A stretch of 64,000 nt of DNA from Phycisphaerae bacterium (GCA_029260015.1 JAJDEB010000036.1:310001-374000); one strand, 5' to 3'. Shown: positions 16,622 through 25,974, counted from the first letter of the stretch. Notes: generated from the letters alone by a model not told the origin. Numbers and translations are program-made.

Positions 16622-18472
16622 ATGGATGTCTCAGTTCTGCTGAAAGCCGGTTCCCTCATTATTGCGATGGCGGCAGGTCCGTCAGAACCCCTACCAATGA
16701 CGCCAGTGCCGGTTGACGAGGTTGGTCAGCGGGCAAAAATCACAATCGCAGCTGCGCCGAATTCGCAGAATACGGTTGCGGTGTCGTCAACGACTCTGCG
16801 GACAGAAACCAACGACAGCATTGTCGTCGATCCGCGATCGATCGACGTGCAGTATGGCCGCGATGCCGTCGGGATCGACACCCCGATGAATCAATCCGAA
16901 TTCATCAATCACGTTTTGCATCATTTGCCCGACCCCATCGACGCCCGCAACGAAGCTGCCACCCGACTGTCGTCCGAATCTCTGCCGATTCGGAGGGGAC
17001 CGCTTGAGCGATTGATCAACCGGATCGATTCGATAGGTCGCCCCAATAAATTATACTTGACGCTCGAAGAATCGATCGAGCGCACACTCGAAAGCAGCTA
17101 CACGATTCGCGTTTCCAGTTACAATCCGGCGATTGAACAGACGCGTGTGGTCGAAGCGGAAGCCGCCTTCGATGCGACATTCTTCACAAGCCTGACCAAC
17201 AACAAGGTCGATCAACCGACGGCCAACGCCCTGCAAGGATCGAAGATTGAACAGTTCAATCTCCAGTCCGGTATCAGAAAACTCCTGCCCAGCGGCATGC
17301 AGGTCCAAACGTACTATTCGGTCGATCGTTCGAGCAACAACTTTCAGTTTCAAACATTGAACCCGCAGTGGATTTCGCGGTTCGTGGTGGACATGCGTCA
17401 ACCACTCTTGCGCGATTTCGGGCTCGATACGAATCGTTCGCAGATTCGCCTCAGCAAACTTTCCCGCCGCGTGGCGACGCAGCAGTATCGCCGCCAGATT
17501 CGCGAAACGATCCGCAACGTTGAAGAAGCCTATTGGCGACTGGTGCAATCCCGCCGAGCGCTTGTCGTATCAGCCCGCCTGCTTGAAAGCTTTGAGCAGA
17601 TTTACAACAAGCTCGACGCCCGCCGCGAATTCGATGTCTACACCATTCAGTTGGCAGACACTCGGGCACGATTGGAAGCTTCAAAGGCTGATTTCATTCA
17701 ACTCGCTGCCAATGTGCAGAACGCTGAGGATCGCCTGATCGCCCTGATCAACGACCCGGAGTTGGACCTTGCCAGCGATATTGAAATCGTACCGGTCAGC
17801 GTGCCCAACTACCTGCCCATTTCCATCGATCGCCTGAGTGAAGTGAATACCGCTCTTGATAATCGATCGGAGTTGATCGAAGCGAAGCTGGCTATTAATT
17901 CTGCGAACATCCGCACGGGTGTGGCGAAGAATCAGGCGATGCCGCGGCTGGATGTCACCTTCCGCTACACCGTGGACGGACTGGGTCCTAGCAGCCACGA
18001 TTCGTTCAGCCAATTGACCAAGAATAATTTTACTGAATATTTCATCGGGATCGACTTTGAGATTCCGATCGGCAACCGTGCAAGGCGGGCTGCTTTGAAA
18101 CGCGAAAAACTTCAGCAGGCTCAGGCCATTGCCAACCTGAAAAATACGTTTGAACAGGTTATTCTTGAGACAAATGTCGCCACGCGAAATGTCGTCGCCC
18201 AATCCGATCAAATCGAGCCCAGCCTCATCTCGGCGGACGCCCGTGAAGACCAGGTCGAGTCGATCATCGAACGCGCCGAAAAGCAGGACTTCCTGACGCT
18301 GAACAACGAGTTGAACACGCGGCAAGGGTTGGCGGCTGCTCGAAATGATCTGCTATCGGCGATGATCGACTATGGCATCGGCATCATCGAATTGGAGCGG
18401 GCGAAGGGTACGCTGCTTCGTTACAACAATGTCGAGCTAGCATTTGATGATTCAGAAGATCCGAACGGGTAG
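16622..18472 (+). CDS. TolC-family outer membrane efflux protein
   Basis: 616 aa. After a long, low-complexity N-terminal region (about 1-135) the OEP fold begins with LYLTLEESIERTLESSYTI. It contains two long alpha-hairpin regions (about 290-360 and 500-590; RRQIRETIRNVEEAYWRLVQ, NLKNTFEQVILETNVATRNV) and beta segments (DVTFRYTVDGLG, FIGIDFEIPIGNRARRAALK). TolC proteins form trimeric outer-membrane ducts for RND or ABC pumps and type I secretion; no pump gene is adjacent. The start has no SD, the n-region lacks basic residues, and the promoter is right at the ATG. Met at 16667 or 16697 are fallback starts. The TAG stop lies inside a repeat element. Confidence 0.9.
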   Translation: MDVSVLLKAGSLIIAMAAGPSEPLPMTPVPVDEVGQRAKITIAAAPNSQNTVAVSSTTLRTETNDSIVVDPRSIDVQYGRDAVGIDTPMNQSEFINHVLHHLPDPIDARNEAATRLSSESLPIRRGPLERLINRIDSIGRPNKLYLTLEESIERTLESSYTIRVSSYNPAIEQTRVVEAEAAFDATFFTSLTNNKVDQPTANALQGSKIEQFNLQSGIRKLLPSGMQVQTYYSVDRSSNNFQFQTLNPQWISRFVVDMRQPLLRDFGLDTNRSQIRLSKLSRRVATQQYRRQIRETIRNVEEAYWRLVQSRRALVVSARLLESFEQIYNKLDARREFDVYTIQLADTRARLEASKADFIQLAANVQNAEDRLIALINDPELDLASDIEIVPVSVPNYLPISIDRLSEVNTALDNRSELIEAKLAINSANIRTGVAKNQAMPRLDVTFRYTVDGLGPSSHDSFSQLTKNNFTEYFIGIDFEIPIGNRARRAALKREKLQQAQAIANLKNTFEQVILETNVATRNVVAQSDQIEPSLISADAREDQVESIIERAEKQDFLTLNNELNTRQGLAAARNDLLSAMIDYGIGIIELERAKGTLLRYNNVELAFDDSEDPNG

Positions 18473-18533
18473 GGTCCGCTGTGCGGACCGATGACGTGAC
18501 CCATCAACAACCGGTCCGCACAGCGGACCCTAC
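18469..18533. repeat. GTAGGGT-type inverted repeat element (GGTCCGC variant)
   Basis: The left arm (18469-18489) is GTAGGGTCCGCTGTGCGGA plus CC; the right arm (18513-18533) is its exact reverse complement, 23 nt apart. Each arm is itself an imperfect palindrome. The TAG in the left arm is the stop of the TolC-like gene (18470-18472), and the TAG in the right arm (18532-18530) is the stop of the convergent membrane-protein gene. It may also terminate both transcripts. Confidence 0.85.
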
Positions 18534-18985
18534 AAACCAAAGTTGCTGCCGCTGCGCATCGCTTCGAGGGCTTGAAAGAAGTTCAGAATGAAGATGCCCA
18601 TGCTGATGACGCTGACTGCGGCAACCAGCAGCAAGCATCCATTAACCAGTAGCCGCCCGTCAAAGATGGAATCCGAATTGATCGTCGCGATGATGTGAGG
18701 GCGCGAAAGAATCAACATGGCAATCACCACCGCGCCGGCTGTCGGCCAAATGGTGATGGAGTGAATATAGCTGTAAATCCAAACCCCGCGTGAGACGGCT
18801 TCGCTGGCCCGCCCGTCCGGTACTCTGAGGAAATGCCCTTTTAGGAAGAATTGGCCGTCACGAATAAAGCCATTGCTGGCATCGCCCTGAAAATACCAAT
18901 AGAAGAACGTGTAAATCGCAAAGTTAAGCAGCCCCAATGCGATGACCGAAATCAGTATGCGGTTTCGTATGATACGTCGCACCAA
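18530..18985 (-). CDS. multi-pass membrane protein, unknown function
   Basis: 151 aa with three clear hydrophobic segments: about 9-30 (ILISVIALGLLNFAIYTFFY), 70-92 (TIWPTAGAVVIAMLIL) and 113-137 (LVNGCLLLVAAVSVISMGIF). A polar loop of about 40 residues sits between the first two. No motif is recognised. Its last codon lies inside the repeat at 18469-18533. It follows thiG on the same strand with an 87-nt gap, but no functional link to thiamine is evident. Confidence 0.7.
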   Translation of the reverse strand: MVRRIIRNRILISVIALGLLNFAIYTFFYWYFQGDASNGFIRDGQFFLKGHFLRVPDGRASEAVSRGVWIYSYIHSITIWPTAGAVVIAMLILSRPHIIATINSDSIFDGRLLVNGCLLLVAAVSVISMGIFILNFFQALEAMRSGSNFGL

Positions 18986-19072
18986 AGCGGCTCCGAATTC
19001 TGCGCTTAGCGTTGGAAAATTTACGTTTTGCAGGATTCACTGCTCGATCGAAGCGGACTACACTGCAACGGG

Positions 19073-19900
19073 CTACATTGTCGCTTCGATCAAACCTTCC
19101 ATCGGCGAGGATGCAGTCGCGTATGGTTTTCGGGCAATGCGACCGGCTTGGAAGGCCAACCGTCCTGCCTGAATCGCGTGGGCCATCGCTTTGGCCATCC
19201 TCACTGGGTCCTGAGCACCAGCGATTCCCGTATTCAGCAGCACACCGTCGGCTCCAAGTTCCATCGCGACGGCCACGTCTGATGCCGTACCGACTCCCGC
19301 ATCAACAATGACGGGATATTCGGGATCGCCATCCTTCAAGCTTTCAAGACACAGTCGAATGTTATTTCGATTGAGAATCCCAAGTCCGGTTCCAATCGGC
19401 GCACCGGCAGGCATCACGCTGGCCGCCCCGGCATCCTTGAGGCGCTTGGCCAAGATCGGATCGTCGTTGGTATACACCAAAACTTCAAATCCGAGTTCGA
19501 CAAGCTTCTCAGTGGCTTCCAACGTTCCGATTGAATCGGGCAGCAGCGTCTTGCGATCACCCAGCACCTCAAGCTTGACCCAGTTGTATCCCTTGTTGCC
19601 CTGCCCTTCGAGCAGTTCACGACCGAGTCGCGCCGCCCGCACGGCATCTTTCGCATTGAAGCAACCCGCAGTATTGGGCAGTATGGTGAAGCGGTCCATG
19701 TCGATGTGATCGAGGATCGAATCCTCTCGTGCACCGCCCGCATCGGTCAGACAATCGCGACGGACGGCGACAGTGACCACTTCCGCCTCAGATGCATCAA
19801 GGGCAGCCGCCATCTGTTCAAACGATGCGTACTTACCCGTGCCCACAAACAAGCGCGACGTGAAACCAAATGAACCAACTTTTAAGGTGTCCGAATTCAT
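19073..19900 (-). CDS. thiG: thiazole synthase ThiG
   Basis: 275 aa, a TIM-barrel enzyme that builds the thiamine thiazole ring from deoxyxylulose-5-P, a glycine- or tyrosine-derived imine and ThiS thiocarboxylate. Family signatures are [18 protein letters not shown] at the N-terminus, [18 protein letters not shown] (Schiff-base Lys), [13 protein letters not shown] and [21 protein letters not shown]. The start ATG 19900 has a GGGAG SD. thiS ends 16 nt upstream, so the two are co-transcribed. No thiE, thiH or thiO is in the window. Confidence 0.97.
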   Translation of the reverse strand: MNSDTLKVGSFGFTSRLFVGTGKYASFEQMAAALDASEAEVVTVAVRRDCLTDAGGAREDSILDHIDMDRFTILPNTAGCFNAKDAVRAARLGRELLEGQGNKGYNWVKLEVLGDRKTLLPDSIGTLEATEKLVELGFEVLVYTNDDPILAKRLKDAGAASVMPAGAPIGTGLGILNRNNIRLCLESLKDGDPEYPVIVDAGVGTASDVAVAMELGADGVLLNTGIAGAQDPVRMAKAMAHAIQAGRLAFQAGRIARKPYATASSPMEGLIEATM

Positions 19901-19916
19901 TTATCTCCCACCAACA

Positions 19917-20120
19917 TTAGCCCCCACCCACAAATGTCACGATCTCAATGCGATCGCCGGGTTGGATTCTTGTGCTATCAAACGTCGCGCGGGGCACGAG
20001 TTCTTCGTTGATCTCGACAGCCGCGCGGATCGGTTCGAGTTCGTACAAATCGAGCAATTGCGACACCGTGGCATCACCATCCAGCTCGCGCTCTTTTCCA
20101 TTGACGACGATTTGCATCAT
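19917..20120 (-). CDS. thiS: sulfur carrier protein ThiS
   Basis: 67 aa from ATG 20120 (the second Met, at 20117, is equally possible). It has the ubiquitin-like fold with MMQIVVNGKERELDG, then LLDLYELEP and the C-terminal GDRIEIVTFVGGG. The terminal Gly-Gly is adenylated and thiocarboxylated to donate sulfur to ThiG. The frame is open further upstream, but those residues have no family similarity. It is coupled to thiG, and the agmatinase gene ends about 100 nt upstream. I see no TPP riboswitch in that gap. Confidence 0.94.
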   Translation of the reverse strand: MMQIVVNGKERELDGDATVSQLLDLYELEPIRAAVEINEELVPRATFDSTRIQPGDRIEIVTFVGGG

Positions 20121-20219
20121 CTCGATGTGCCCAACTGCTGATTTACCTATTTCTCGAAGTACCTGTTGGCGATTATAGGTGGCCGGTAGGAAAGTCACAA
20201 CGCGTGCGCGAATCGCTGG

Positions 20220-21086
20220 TTATTTCGACGCGGATGTCACATAGGCCATCAAGCGATAGGCCAACCGCGCGGCGAGGAATTCCGTCACGACTTGACCCGG
20301 AATCGGAAGCACTTCGACGATGTCCGCCGCGACGATCCGGCGCTCCATTGCCACCCGACGCAGCAGGGCTGTCACCTGATACCAATCCAATCCGCCCGGT
20401 TCCGGTGTGCCGGTCCCCGGTGCATATGCAGGATCAAAACCATCGATATCAATGGTGACATAAACCACATCGCCAAGTCCATCAATCGCACGTTCGATCC
20501 ACTTGCCACCGCTGCGGCAGTCTCGGGCATAAATCGGATCGATGCCGGACTTCTTGAGAAACGCGGATTCTTCCTTGGCGACGTTTCGAATTCCAACGGG
20601 CACCACATTCTCAACGTGATCGAGACAACGGCGCATCACCGACGCATGCGAGTACGGTGTACCTTCGTAGCTGTCGCGCAAGTCCAGGTGGGCATCGATC
20701 TGAAGAATCGAGAGTTTTTTATAACGACTGGCCACCGCACGAACGAGGCCACTGGTGATACCGTGTTCACCGCCGAGACCGAATAGAAACTTACCATCCC
20801 GAACCGGTTTGCGAGCCGCTCGAAAAATCGCCTCGTGCATCGCTTCCGGTCCTTCGCAAGCGACTTCAACCGGGTTAAGCGTACAGACACCGGCTCGATA
20901 GGGTTCGATCCGCAATTCATCGTCGAACAGTTCCACCTGCTGCGACGCGGTAAGGATCGCCATCGGCCCATTGCGTGTACCGACCTGATAGCTGACCGTT
21001 GCATCATAAGGCACAGGCAACACCGCGAATCGTGATCCGCGGTAATCCGTGTGTTTCGCATCCAATCCAAGAAAGTCGTGTGTCAT
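20220..21086 (-). CDS. speB: agmatinase / ureohydrolase (SpeB family)
   Basis: 288 aa, within the normal length. The binuclear Mn site is complete: GGEHGIT (H108), DAHLDLRD (D131, H133, D135) and TIDIDGFDP (D213, D215), followed by the family signature APGTGTPEPGG. Agmatinase hydrolyses agmatine to putrescine and urea. Next to a DHS-like SpeY gene and a pyruvoyl arginine decarboxylase, it could instead remove guanidino groups from a bis-guanidino triamine. The ATG overlaps the stop of speY by 4 nt (ATGA), giving tight translational coupling. Confidence 0.93.
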   Translation of the reverse strand: MTHDFLGLDAKHTDYRGSRFAVLPVPYDATVSYQVGTRNGPMAILTASQQVELFDDELRIEPYRAGVCTLNPVEVACEGPEAMHEAIFRAARKPVRDGKFLFGLGGEHGITSGLVRAVASRYKKLSILQIDAHLDLRDSYEGTPYSHASVMRRCLDHVENVVPVGIRNVAKEESAFLKKSGIDPIYARDCRSGGKWIERAIDGLGDVVYVTIDIDGFDPAYAPGTGTPEPGGLDWYQVTALLRRVAMERRIVAADIVEVLPIPGQVVTEFLAARLAYRLMAYVTSASK

Positions 21087-22285
21087 TTTTTTACTGACGG
21101 AAATTCAAAATGATCTGAGTAAGTCTTGCGAAGCACCGGGTTGGAAGCGGCTGACGCCCGCAGTTCTTCCACCAATGCATCGAGACGACCGAACAATCGA
21201 CGCTGCTCGCGCGGTTTGCACCGGATCAGTACGTATTGGGCAATGAGCGGGAGTGTAAGCGACGCGCACGAATAGACGACCACATTGTTCAAAATGGCAT
21301 CTTTCACCTTGCCCCAACTGCGCGCTTCGGAAGGGGTCGCCCCGCTCAGCCCGCCCCAGTGTGGTGAATCGGTGGTCAGTTGCAGGAAGTAGTCATGACC
21401 ACCCTTGCTTTCGTCGTGCAGAATCTGATTCAATGTCGGCTGGGTTTGAAGGTAGAAATTCTTGGGCGACCCACCACCGATTTCGACTACGCCGTTCTTC
21501 TCAGCGTCGCGCACAATCGCTGCCGTCTCGATGACGTCAAGAATCGGATTCAAATTCATCGGCTTATCAAACAAGTATGGGACAACCAGATTCATGCCAA
21601 TGGATGAGTCGCCGGGTGATGACGTGTAGATCGGCACATCGAGCTTCGCAGCCCACCCCACCAGCGATCGCTCAGGATGCGACGCCGATTTGTTGACGTG
21701 CTTGCCGATGTGAGCGTGCAGTGCGGCGCTGGAAAATGGCTTGTCCTGATTGACATCGCGGACCGCCTCCAAAATGACTTCATCGGTCCCTTCGAGCGTG
21801 TCGTCATCGTGGATGAATACGTCGTAGATTCGGGCGACACGTTCGTCGGCAAGTACGTTGTCGTCGGCGAGAAAGTCGCCCTGCACCATCGGCATGTCGT
21901 ACGCCCGATGCAGATCGTGATAGAGGTTTGCCCCAGTCGAAATGATGAAATCGATGAAACCGGCTTTCATCAAATCGATGATGACACCGCTCATGCCGAT
22001 CGGCGTCATCGCACCCGCCAGCGTCATACCGATCGTCGCGTTGCTGTCGATCATCCTTGCATAGAGTTGGGCACCTTCAGCCAATCGCCGGGCATTGAAA
22101 CCGCTCTTTGCATACACACCGTCAATCAGATCGGCGACGTTTTCATTTCCGCTCAATTGAAGGGGATTGATACTGGGGAGCGACTTGAGATCAATCGCAG
22201 GTTTCGATGCGTCGTTGACGTCTGCTTTGCTGGAGCCTTTTGATTCGGGGCGTTCTGTTCCGCATGGATATCGGTCTTTGTTCAT
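21083..22285 (-). CDS. speY: deoxyhypusine synthase-like polyamine synthase (SpeY type, homospermidine pathway)
   Basis: 400 aa. It shows the DHS fold: SGVIIDLMKAGFIDFIISTGANLYHDLH (110-126 part), VVEIGGGSPKNF and SGATPSEARSWGK (K326), the Lys that forms the enzyme-imine intermediate in DHS. Bacteria lack eIF5A, so it cannot act as a true deoxyhypusine synthase. Characterised bacterial relatives couple two small polyamines (putrescine, or agmatine in some) to give homospermidine or its guanidino precursor. The first ~35 residues are a polar extension. The ATG at 22285 has a GGAGGAG SD. Order in transcription is pdaD, speY, speB, a complete arginine-to-triamine route. Confidence 0.88.
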   Translation of the reverse strand: MNKDRYPCGTERPESKGSSKADVNDASKPAIDLKSLPSINPLQLSGNENVADLIDGVYAKSGFNARRLAEGAQLYARMIDSNATIGMTLAGAMTPIGMSGVIIDLMKAGFIDFIISTGANLYHDLHRAYDMPMVQGDFLADDNVLADERVARIYDVFIHDDDTLEGTDEVILEAVRDVNQDKPFSSAALHAHIGKHVNKSASHPERSLVGWAAKLDVPIYTSSPGDSSIGMNLVVPYLFDKPMNLNPILDVIETAAIVRDAEKNGVVEIGGGSPKNFYLQTQPTLNQILHDESKGGHDYFLQLTTDSPHWGGLSGATPSEARSWGKVKDAILNNVVVYSCASLTLPLIAQYVLIRCKPREQRRLFGRLDALVEELRASAASNPVLRKTYSDHFEFPSVKK

Positions 22286-22386
22286 AGGACTCCTCCGACG
22301 CCAAGCAAACTCAAAACCCGCGACCTTAATGGCAGGCCTTCACAAAGCGCACTCCAAAAATGCATTCTGATTCAATTACGATTGGC

Positions 22387-22941
22387 TCAATGGACAAAGA
22401 CAGCAGCAGACACGACGGTTGTCCAAAGTCCGTTCTTGTCACCCTCTGCTGTTTGGCACAAGGCTCTGGTCTTAATCACGAGCTTTTTGCTTTTGTAAAT
22501 TTCCAACCGTTCGTCGTACGCCTTTTCCGGGTCCAGTTCGATGTCGTGCGTCGTCGCGAGCATCGAGGCGGCCATGTCTTCGACATAGTCGGCGCACTTT
22601 CGATTGTTCAATCCAAATGCGTGATGCTCGGAAATATATCCGTAGTCAATCTTCTTTGCGGGAAGCGCCAATCCAATACCAGCCGCCACCAGCCGGTTGG
22701 GTTCGTTGGTTCGGATTTCGGCGATAACGCAGTGGACGATCGCACCCGGATGCAATTGTTCGAGGCCGCGCTCGCGGGACACGATTTTGCAGTTGGGCGG
22801 GAAAATACTGGAAACGCGTACGAGGTTGAATTGGGCAATGCCCGCATGCCTTAGTGCGGCTTCAAACGACTGAAGATTATGGCGATGTTTTCCAACTCCT
22901 TTGGTGAAAAACATCTGCCGAGGGACCATCGTTTCGCTCAT
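22387..22941 (-). CDS. pdaD: pyruvoyl-dependent arginine decarboxylase
   Basis: 184 aa. It is made as a proenzyme: the conserved FNLVRVSSIFPP holds the Ser44-Ser45 self-cleavage site that yields a beta chain and a pyruvoyl-capped alpha chain. GAIVHCVIAEIRTNEPNR and the SAAVF end match the family. It converts arginine to agmatine and CO2, feeding the next two genes. The ATG 22941 has GGAG at 10 nt. A perfect -10 TATAAT lies about 45 nt upstream, so this is the first gene of the polyamine operon. A 101-nt gap precedes speY. Confidence 0.92.
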   Translation of the reverse strand: MSETMVPRQMFFTKGVGKHRHNLQSFEAALRHAGIAQFNLVRVSSIFPPNCKIVSRERGLEQLHPGAIVHCVIAEIRTNEPNRLVAAGIGLALPAKKIDYGYISEHHAFGLNNRKCADYVEDMAASMLATTHDIELDPEKAYDERLEIYKSKKLVIKTRALCQTAEGDKNGLWTTVVSAAVFVH

Positions 22942-22986
22942 TCATCGTGCTCCAAAAGGGCAATGGGATTTCATTAGATTTGGTTG

Positions 22987-23014
22987 ATTATAAGGGCGGC
23001 TCGACGGTGTACAA
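22987..23014 (-). promoter_or_regulatory. promoter of the polyamine operon
   Basis: On the minus strand there is a -10 TATAAT (22987-22992, perfect) with TTGTAC (23009-23014) 16 nt upstream as a weak -35. The predicted start is near 22980, leaving about 39 nt of leader before pdaD. Confidence 0.5.
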
Positions 23015-23049
23015 GATAGGCGAACGCTCTGCCTGACCCAAAATTCAAA

Positions 23050-23069
23050 GGTCACTAAGAGGGGTGACC
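23050..23069 (-). terminator. hairpin after rdgB
   Basis: Read on the minus strand, GGTCAC (23069-23064), an 8-nt loop and GTGACC (23055-23050) are followed by TTTGAATTTT. It sits 8 nt after the rdgB stop. The stem is short, so this is a weak intrinsic terminator candidate. Confidence 0.45.
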
Positions 23070-23077
23070 GGTACAGG

Positions 23078-23677
23078 TTAGGCGCTCCAGAGAATTGCCA
23101 TTCCATTCTTGATCGATGCCAATGCCTTACCACGATGACTCAACTTGTTCTTCTGCTCGGGCGGCATCTCTGCGGTGGTCATGCCTTCGTCAGGGACAAA
23201 GAAATGTGGGTCATAACCAAACCCGTTGGTTCCGCGAGCGTCATCAACAATCTGCCCCTCGATCGTGCCCATAGATGTCAGTAGAACGTCATCGTTTTGC
23301 ACCAATGCCAGACAGCACACAAAGCGGGCCGTACGGCTGGCTTGGGAAATTCCATGCAGCGCTGCAATCAGTTTGAGATTATTGGCAGCATCGGTGCCCT
23401 CATCGCTGTAGCGCGCCGAATGCACGCCGGGTGCGCCGTCTAGAACGTCAACCTCCAAACCGGAATCATCGGCGAGTACGAGGGTGTCGAACTTCTTCGC
23501 GTAGTACCGCGCTTTGAGGATGGCATTCGCTTCAAACGTGTCCGCATCTTCGACGGGCGCAGCGACTGGCGGATGATCGGCAAGAAATGACCACTTGATC
23601 GGCAAGTCGCACATCACCGCACGAATTTCGCGCACCTTGCCTTCATTGGTCGTCGCCACCAGGATCTCGCGGTTCAT
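23078..23677 (-). CDS. rdgB: XTP/dITP diphosphatase (RdgB/Ham1 family)
   Basis: 199 aa, normal family length. It has ILVATTNEGKVREI (substrate-binding T/SxNxxK), LVLADDSGLEVDVLDGAPG (catalytic Asp), HSARYS, GTNGFGYDPHF and the LSHRGKA end. It hydrolyses non-canonical purine triphosphates (XTP, ITP, dITP) to monophosphates and so prevents their incorporation. It is the last gene of a three-gene unit with rph and a lipoprotein, all joined by 4-nt ATGA overlaps. The rph-rdgB pairing is common in bacteria. Confidence 0.97.
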   Translation of the reverse strand: MNREILVATTNEGKVREIRAVMCDLPIKWSFLADHPPVAAPVEDADTFEANAILKARYYAKKFDTLVLADDSGLEVDVLDGAPGVHSARYSDEGTDAANNLKLIAALHGISQASRTARFVCCLALVQNDDVLLTSMGTIEGQIVDDARGTNGFGYDPHFFVPDEGMTTAEMPPEQKNKLSHRGKALASIKNGMAILWSA

Positions 23678-24564
23678 TCGAAGTCGTCACCAAAATCGCC
23701 GGGGTCTTCGTCGACCTTGAAGAGCCTCGCCAGTTGAACAGTGCGGCGCCGTCCGGCCGGCGAAGAATAAACCTGCATGTTTCGCAACTCGACCTTGAAG
23801 TGTTCTTTTTTCATAAGTTCCTGCACTTCCTTACTTGGCAAGTTCGCAACCACACCGAGTCGCCTTCCCTTCACGAGGGCGTCTTTGCCAAAGCTGCCGA
23901 CAAACACTTCGCTGACAATCTCGGTATGACGATAAAACGCGTCGAAACCCTTTTCACGCAACTCTTCGCAATACTTCGATGCCGCTTCCTTGCGATTCAG
24001 GAAATCTGGCTCGTTATAAAAGAGCGCAACGCGAAGAGAGTAGTAACCACGGTTGCGACTTAGCTCCCACGCTTCGTTGCCCACGTCGGGCGACGGTGTC
24101 GGTGAAATTCGTGCGTCGAAAAAGAACCGCTCGCCCGAGGTCGTAAAGTCCTTGATCAGTGCCAGGTCTTGCCGCATCTCGTCAGGAATATTAAACCGCC
24201 CAGTCCGCTCGTTCGGTGTGCGCCAGTAACTGCCGTAATAAACGCGGGAATCCTTCTTGTTGTGAACGACATAAACCCGATTGGGTTTGACACTTGGCGT
24301 TTTCTTCAATGCTGCCGCAATGTTATTAGCTTCATTGCGCCGGCCCGAACCGAAACTCTCGCGCGCGAGAATCGTCCACTCATCGCAACCGCGCTTCGAC
24401 GGAGCGTGATACACATTTGCCAGATCGCCTTGGGGGTTGCCCTTCCCCCAACCGCCACCCCAGTCCATGTCCCACTGGTCAGCCCAGCCGTCTCCGCAAC
24501 CGGTATGCGACAGCCCAACCGCCATCATCGCAGCAATGCAAAAAATTCTCTTAGACCTCATCAT
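23674..24564 (-). CDS. lipoprotein with SPOR-like repeats
   Basis: 296 aa. The signal peptide ends in a lipobox ([11 protein letters not shown]). Then comes a [12 protein letters not shown] stretch, a central domain with [18 protein letters not shown] and a C-terminal region [14 protein letters not shown]...[20 protein letters not shown]...[12 protein letters not shown]. The last pattern (aromatic beta strand, helix with Glu/Lys, then V-x-V-G-x-F) is that of SPOR-type peptidoglycan-binding repeats, and the middle part looks like a diverged second copy. I infer an envelope protein near peptidoglycan. The gene is locked between rph and rdgB by 4-nt overlaps at both ends. Confidence 0.72.
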   Translation of the reverse strand: MMRSKRIFCIAAMMAVGLSHTGCGDGWADQWDMDWGGGWGKGNPQGDLANVYHAPSKRGCDEWTILARESFGSGRRNEANNIAAALKKTPSVKPNRVYVVHNKKDSRVYYGSYWRTPNERTGRFNIPDEMRQDLALIKDFTTSGERFFFDARISPTPSPDVGNEAWELSRNRGYYSLRVALFYNEPDFLNRKEAASKYCEELREKGFDAFYRHTEIVSEVFVGSFGKDALVKGRRLGVVANLPSKEVQELMKKEHFKVELRNMQVYSSPAGRRRTVQLARLFKVDEDPGDFGDDFE

Positions 24565-25292
24565 GCGTTCACCTTGATTCTTTTTCGCAGCGCTTTTTTC
24601 TGTTCAAAATGCAAGTGGCGAATTCCCTTCGCAGCCAACGTTGTCAACCGATCAAGATCCTTGCGCGAAAACGTTGCCCCCTCTGCCGTCCCCTGAACCT
24701 CGACAAAATCGCCTAACCCGGTCATCACCACGTTCATGTCAACGTCTGCGCGAACGTCTTCCTCGTATGCCAGATCGAGAATCGCCTTACCATCGACAAG
24801 TCCCACGCTAACTGCGGCCACACTGTCGGTCACCGGATTCCCTTTGATCCATTTGCGTTTTCGGGCAACGCTCACGGCGTCGCACATCGCAACGTACGCC
24901 CCGGTGATGCTGGCCGTCCGCGTGCCACCGTCGGCTTGCAACACATCGCAATCGATCAAGATTGAGTGTTCGCCCAATGCGTCGAGGTCGATCACGGCCC
25001 GAAGTGAGCGTCCGATGAGTCGTTGAATTTCCTGCGTGCGACCGTCGATCTTACTGCGATTGCGACCCTTGCGTTTGTTGGTGGCGCTCGGCAGCATGTC
25101 ATACTCAGCCGTACACCAGCCCGAACCGGTTCCCGTGCGCCAAGGCGGTACGCCCTCTTCGAGGCAGGCGGTACACAAAACCCGCGTGTCACCGCATTCG
25201 ATCAACACCGAGCCGGCTGCATGCTGCGTGAATCCGCGCGTGATTTTCACCGGCCGCAACTCATTCGTACGCTGTAAGTGTTTTCTGGCCAA
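24561..25292 (-). CDS. rph: ribonuclease PH
   Basis: 243 aa from a TTG at 25292, which has AAAGGGG at 6 nt and gives the standard N-terminus ([20 protein letters not shown]). A start at 25382 would add 30 unrelated residues. The phosphorolytic 3'-5' exoribonuclease fold is intact: [34 protein letters not shown], the RSLRAVIDL tRNA-binding Arg, [18 protein letters not shown] and the VDMNVVMTG metal site. It trims tRNA 3' ends. It is the first gene of the rph-lipoprotein-rdgB unit. Confidence 0.96.
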   Translation of the reverse strand: MARKHLQRTNELRPVKITRGFTQHAAGSVLIECGDTRVLCTACLEEGVPPWRTGTGSGWCTAEYDMLPSATNKRKGRNRSKIDGRTQEIQRLIGRSLRAVIDLDALGEHSILIDCDVLQADGGTRTASITGAYVAMCDAVSVARKRKWIKGNPVTDSVAAVSVGLVDGKAILDLAYEEDVRADVDMNVVMTGLGDFVEVQGTAEGATFSRKDLDRLTTLAAKGIRHLHFEQKKALRKRIKVNA

Positions 25293-25554
25293 TGATGCCC
25301 CTTTGGGAGGTGGATTCGCTTTGAAATATTGCCGTAAAAACAGAAGGTACGGATGGCACAAAAGAGTGTCAACCACCGCCACTTGAAGGACCGACCTGCA
25401 ACTTGGCTACTTGCATCGCCCAAACCCCAGCGAATCGAGCCACCGCCTTGCGAACTCTGCGGCAATCGCAATGATTCGTGATTCACAAGCGTCGTCGTTG
25501 GCAAGATGCACAAAGCTGAGGCCAACCGACCACTGACCATTCGGAGGAACGCCC

Positions 25555-25968
25555 GTGTTGCAAGAACTTTTTGAAGCCCAGGCAGAATTGAACAAACGGA
25601 TCGGATTCGATTGTGCGGCCCTGCGGGAATCCTTCGACCCGAAGCTGGCTGGCGAATGGCTCAACGATTACATCGCAGCCGCCAGCAACGAACTGGAAGA
25701 ACTGCGCGACAGCACCTATTGGAAGCACTGGTGCAAAGAGGCCAAGGAAGGTCGTCGCTACGAAATCCACGACCTGCAAAACGCCCGCGTCGAAGTCATC
25801 GACCTGCTGTTCTTTTGGATCAGCATGGCCCAGTGCGTCGGACTGAACGCAGACGACATCAAAGAACTCTACATGAAAAAACTAGGCGTCAATCACAAAC
25901 GCCAGGACACCAACTATTCGATGGCCGACAAAGACGAATCGGACAACAAAGGCGTCGATCTGGATTAA
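25555..25968 (+). CDS. dimeric-type dUTPase (all-alpha NTP pyrophosphatase)
   Basis: 137 aa from a GTG with a strong SD (GGAGG, 8 nt). The sequence is all helical. It has LNDYIAAASNELEELRDS and EIHDLQNARVEVIDLLFFWI, supplying the ExxE...ExxD metal-binding acidic set of the MazG/dUTPase-2 superfamily, and a LYMKKLGVNHKRQDTNYSM tail similar to the N-x-x-RQ-x-x-Y nucleotide-binding motif of dimeric dUTPases. It would convert dUTP to dUMP, protecting DNA from uracil; a family 4 uracil-DNA glycosylase is at 50.3 kb. A MazG-like enzyme with another substrate remains possible. Confidence 0.82.
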   Translation: MLQELFEAQAELNKRIGFDCAALRESFDPKLAGEWLNDYIAAASNELEELRDSTYWKHWCKEAKEGRRYEIHDLQNARVEVIDLLFFWISMAQCVGLNADDIKELYMKKLGVNHKRQDTNYSMADKDESDNKGVDLD

Positions 25969-25974
25969 ATTCTC

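Noticed and set aside
19901..20219. Possible TPP riboswitch before thiS-thiG
   Set aside because: No CUGAGA or other conserved TPP-aptamer core is visible in the short gap.
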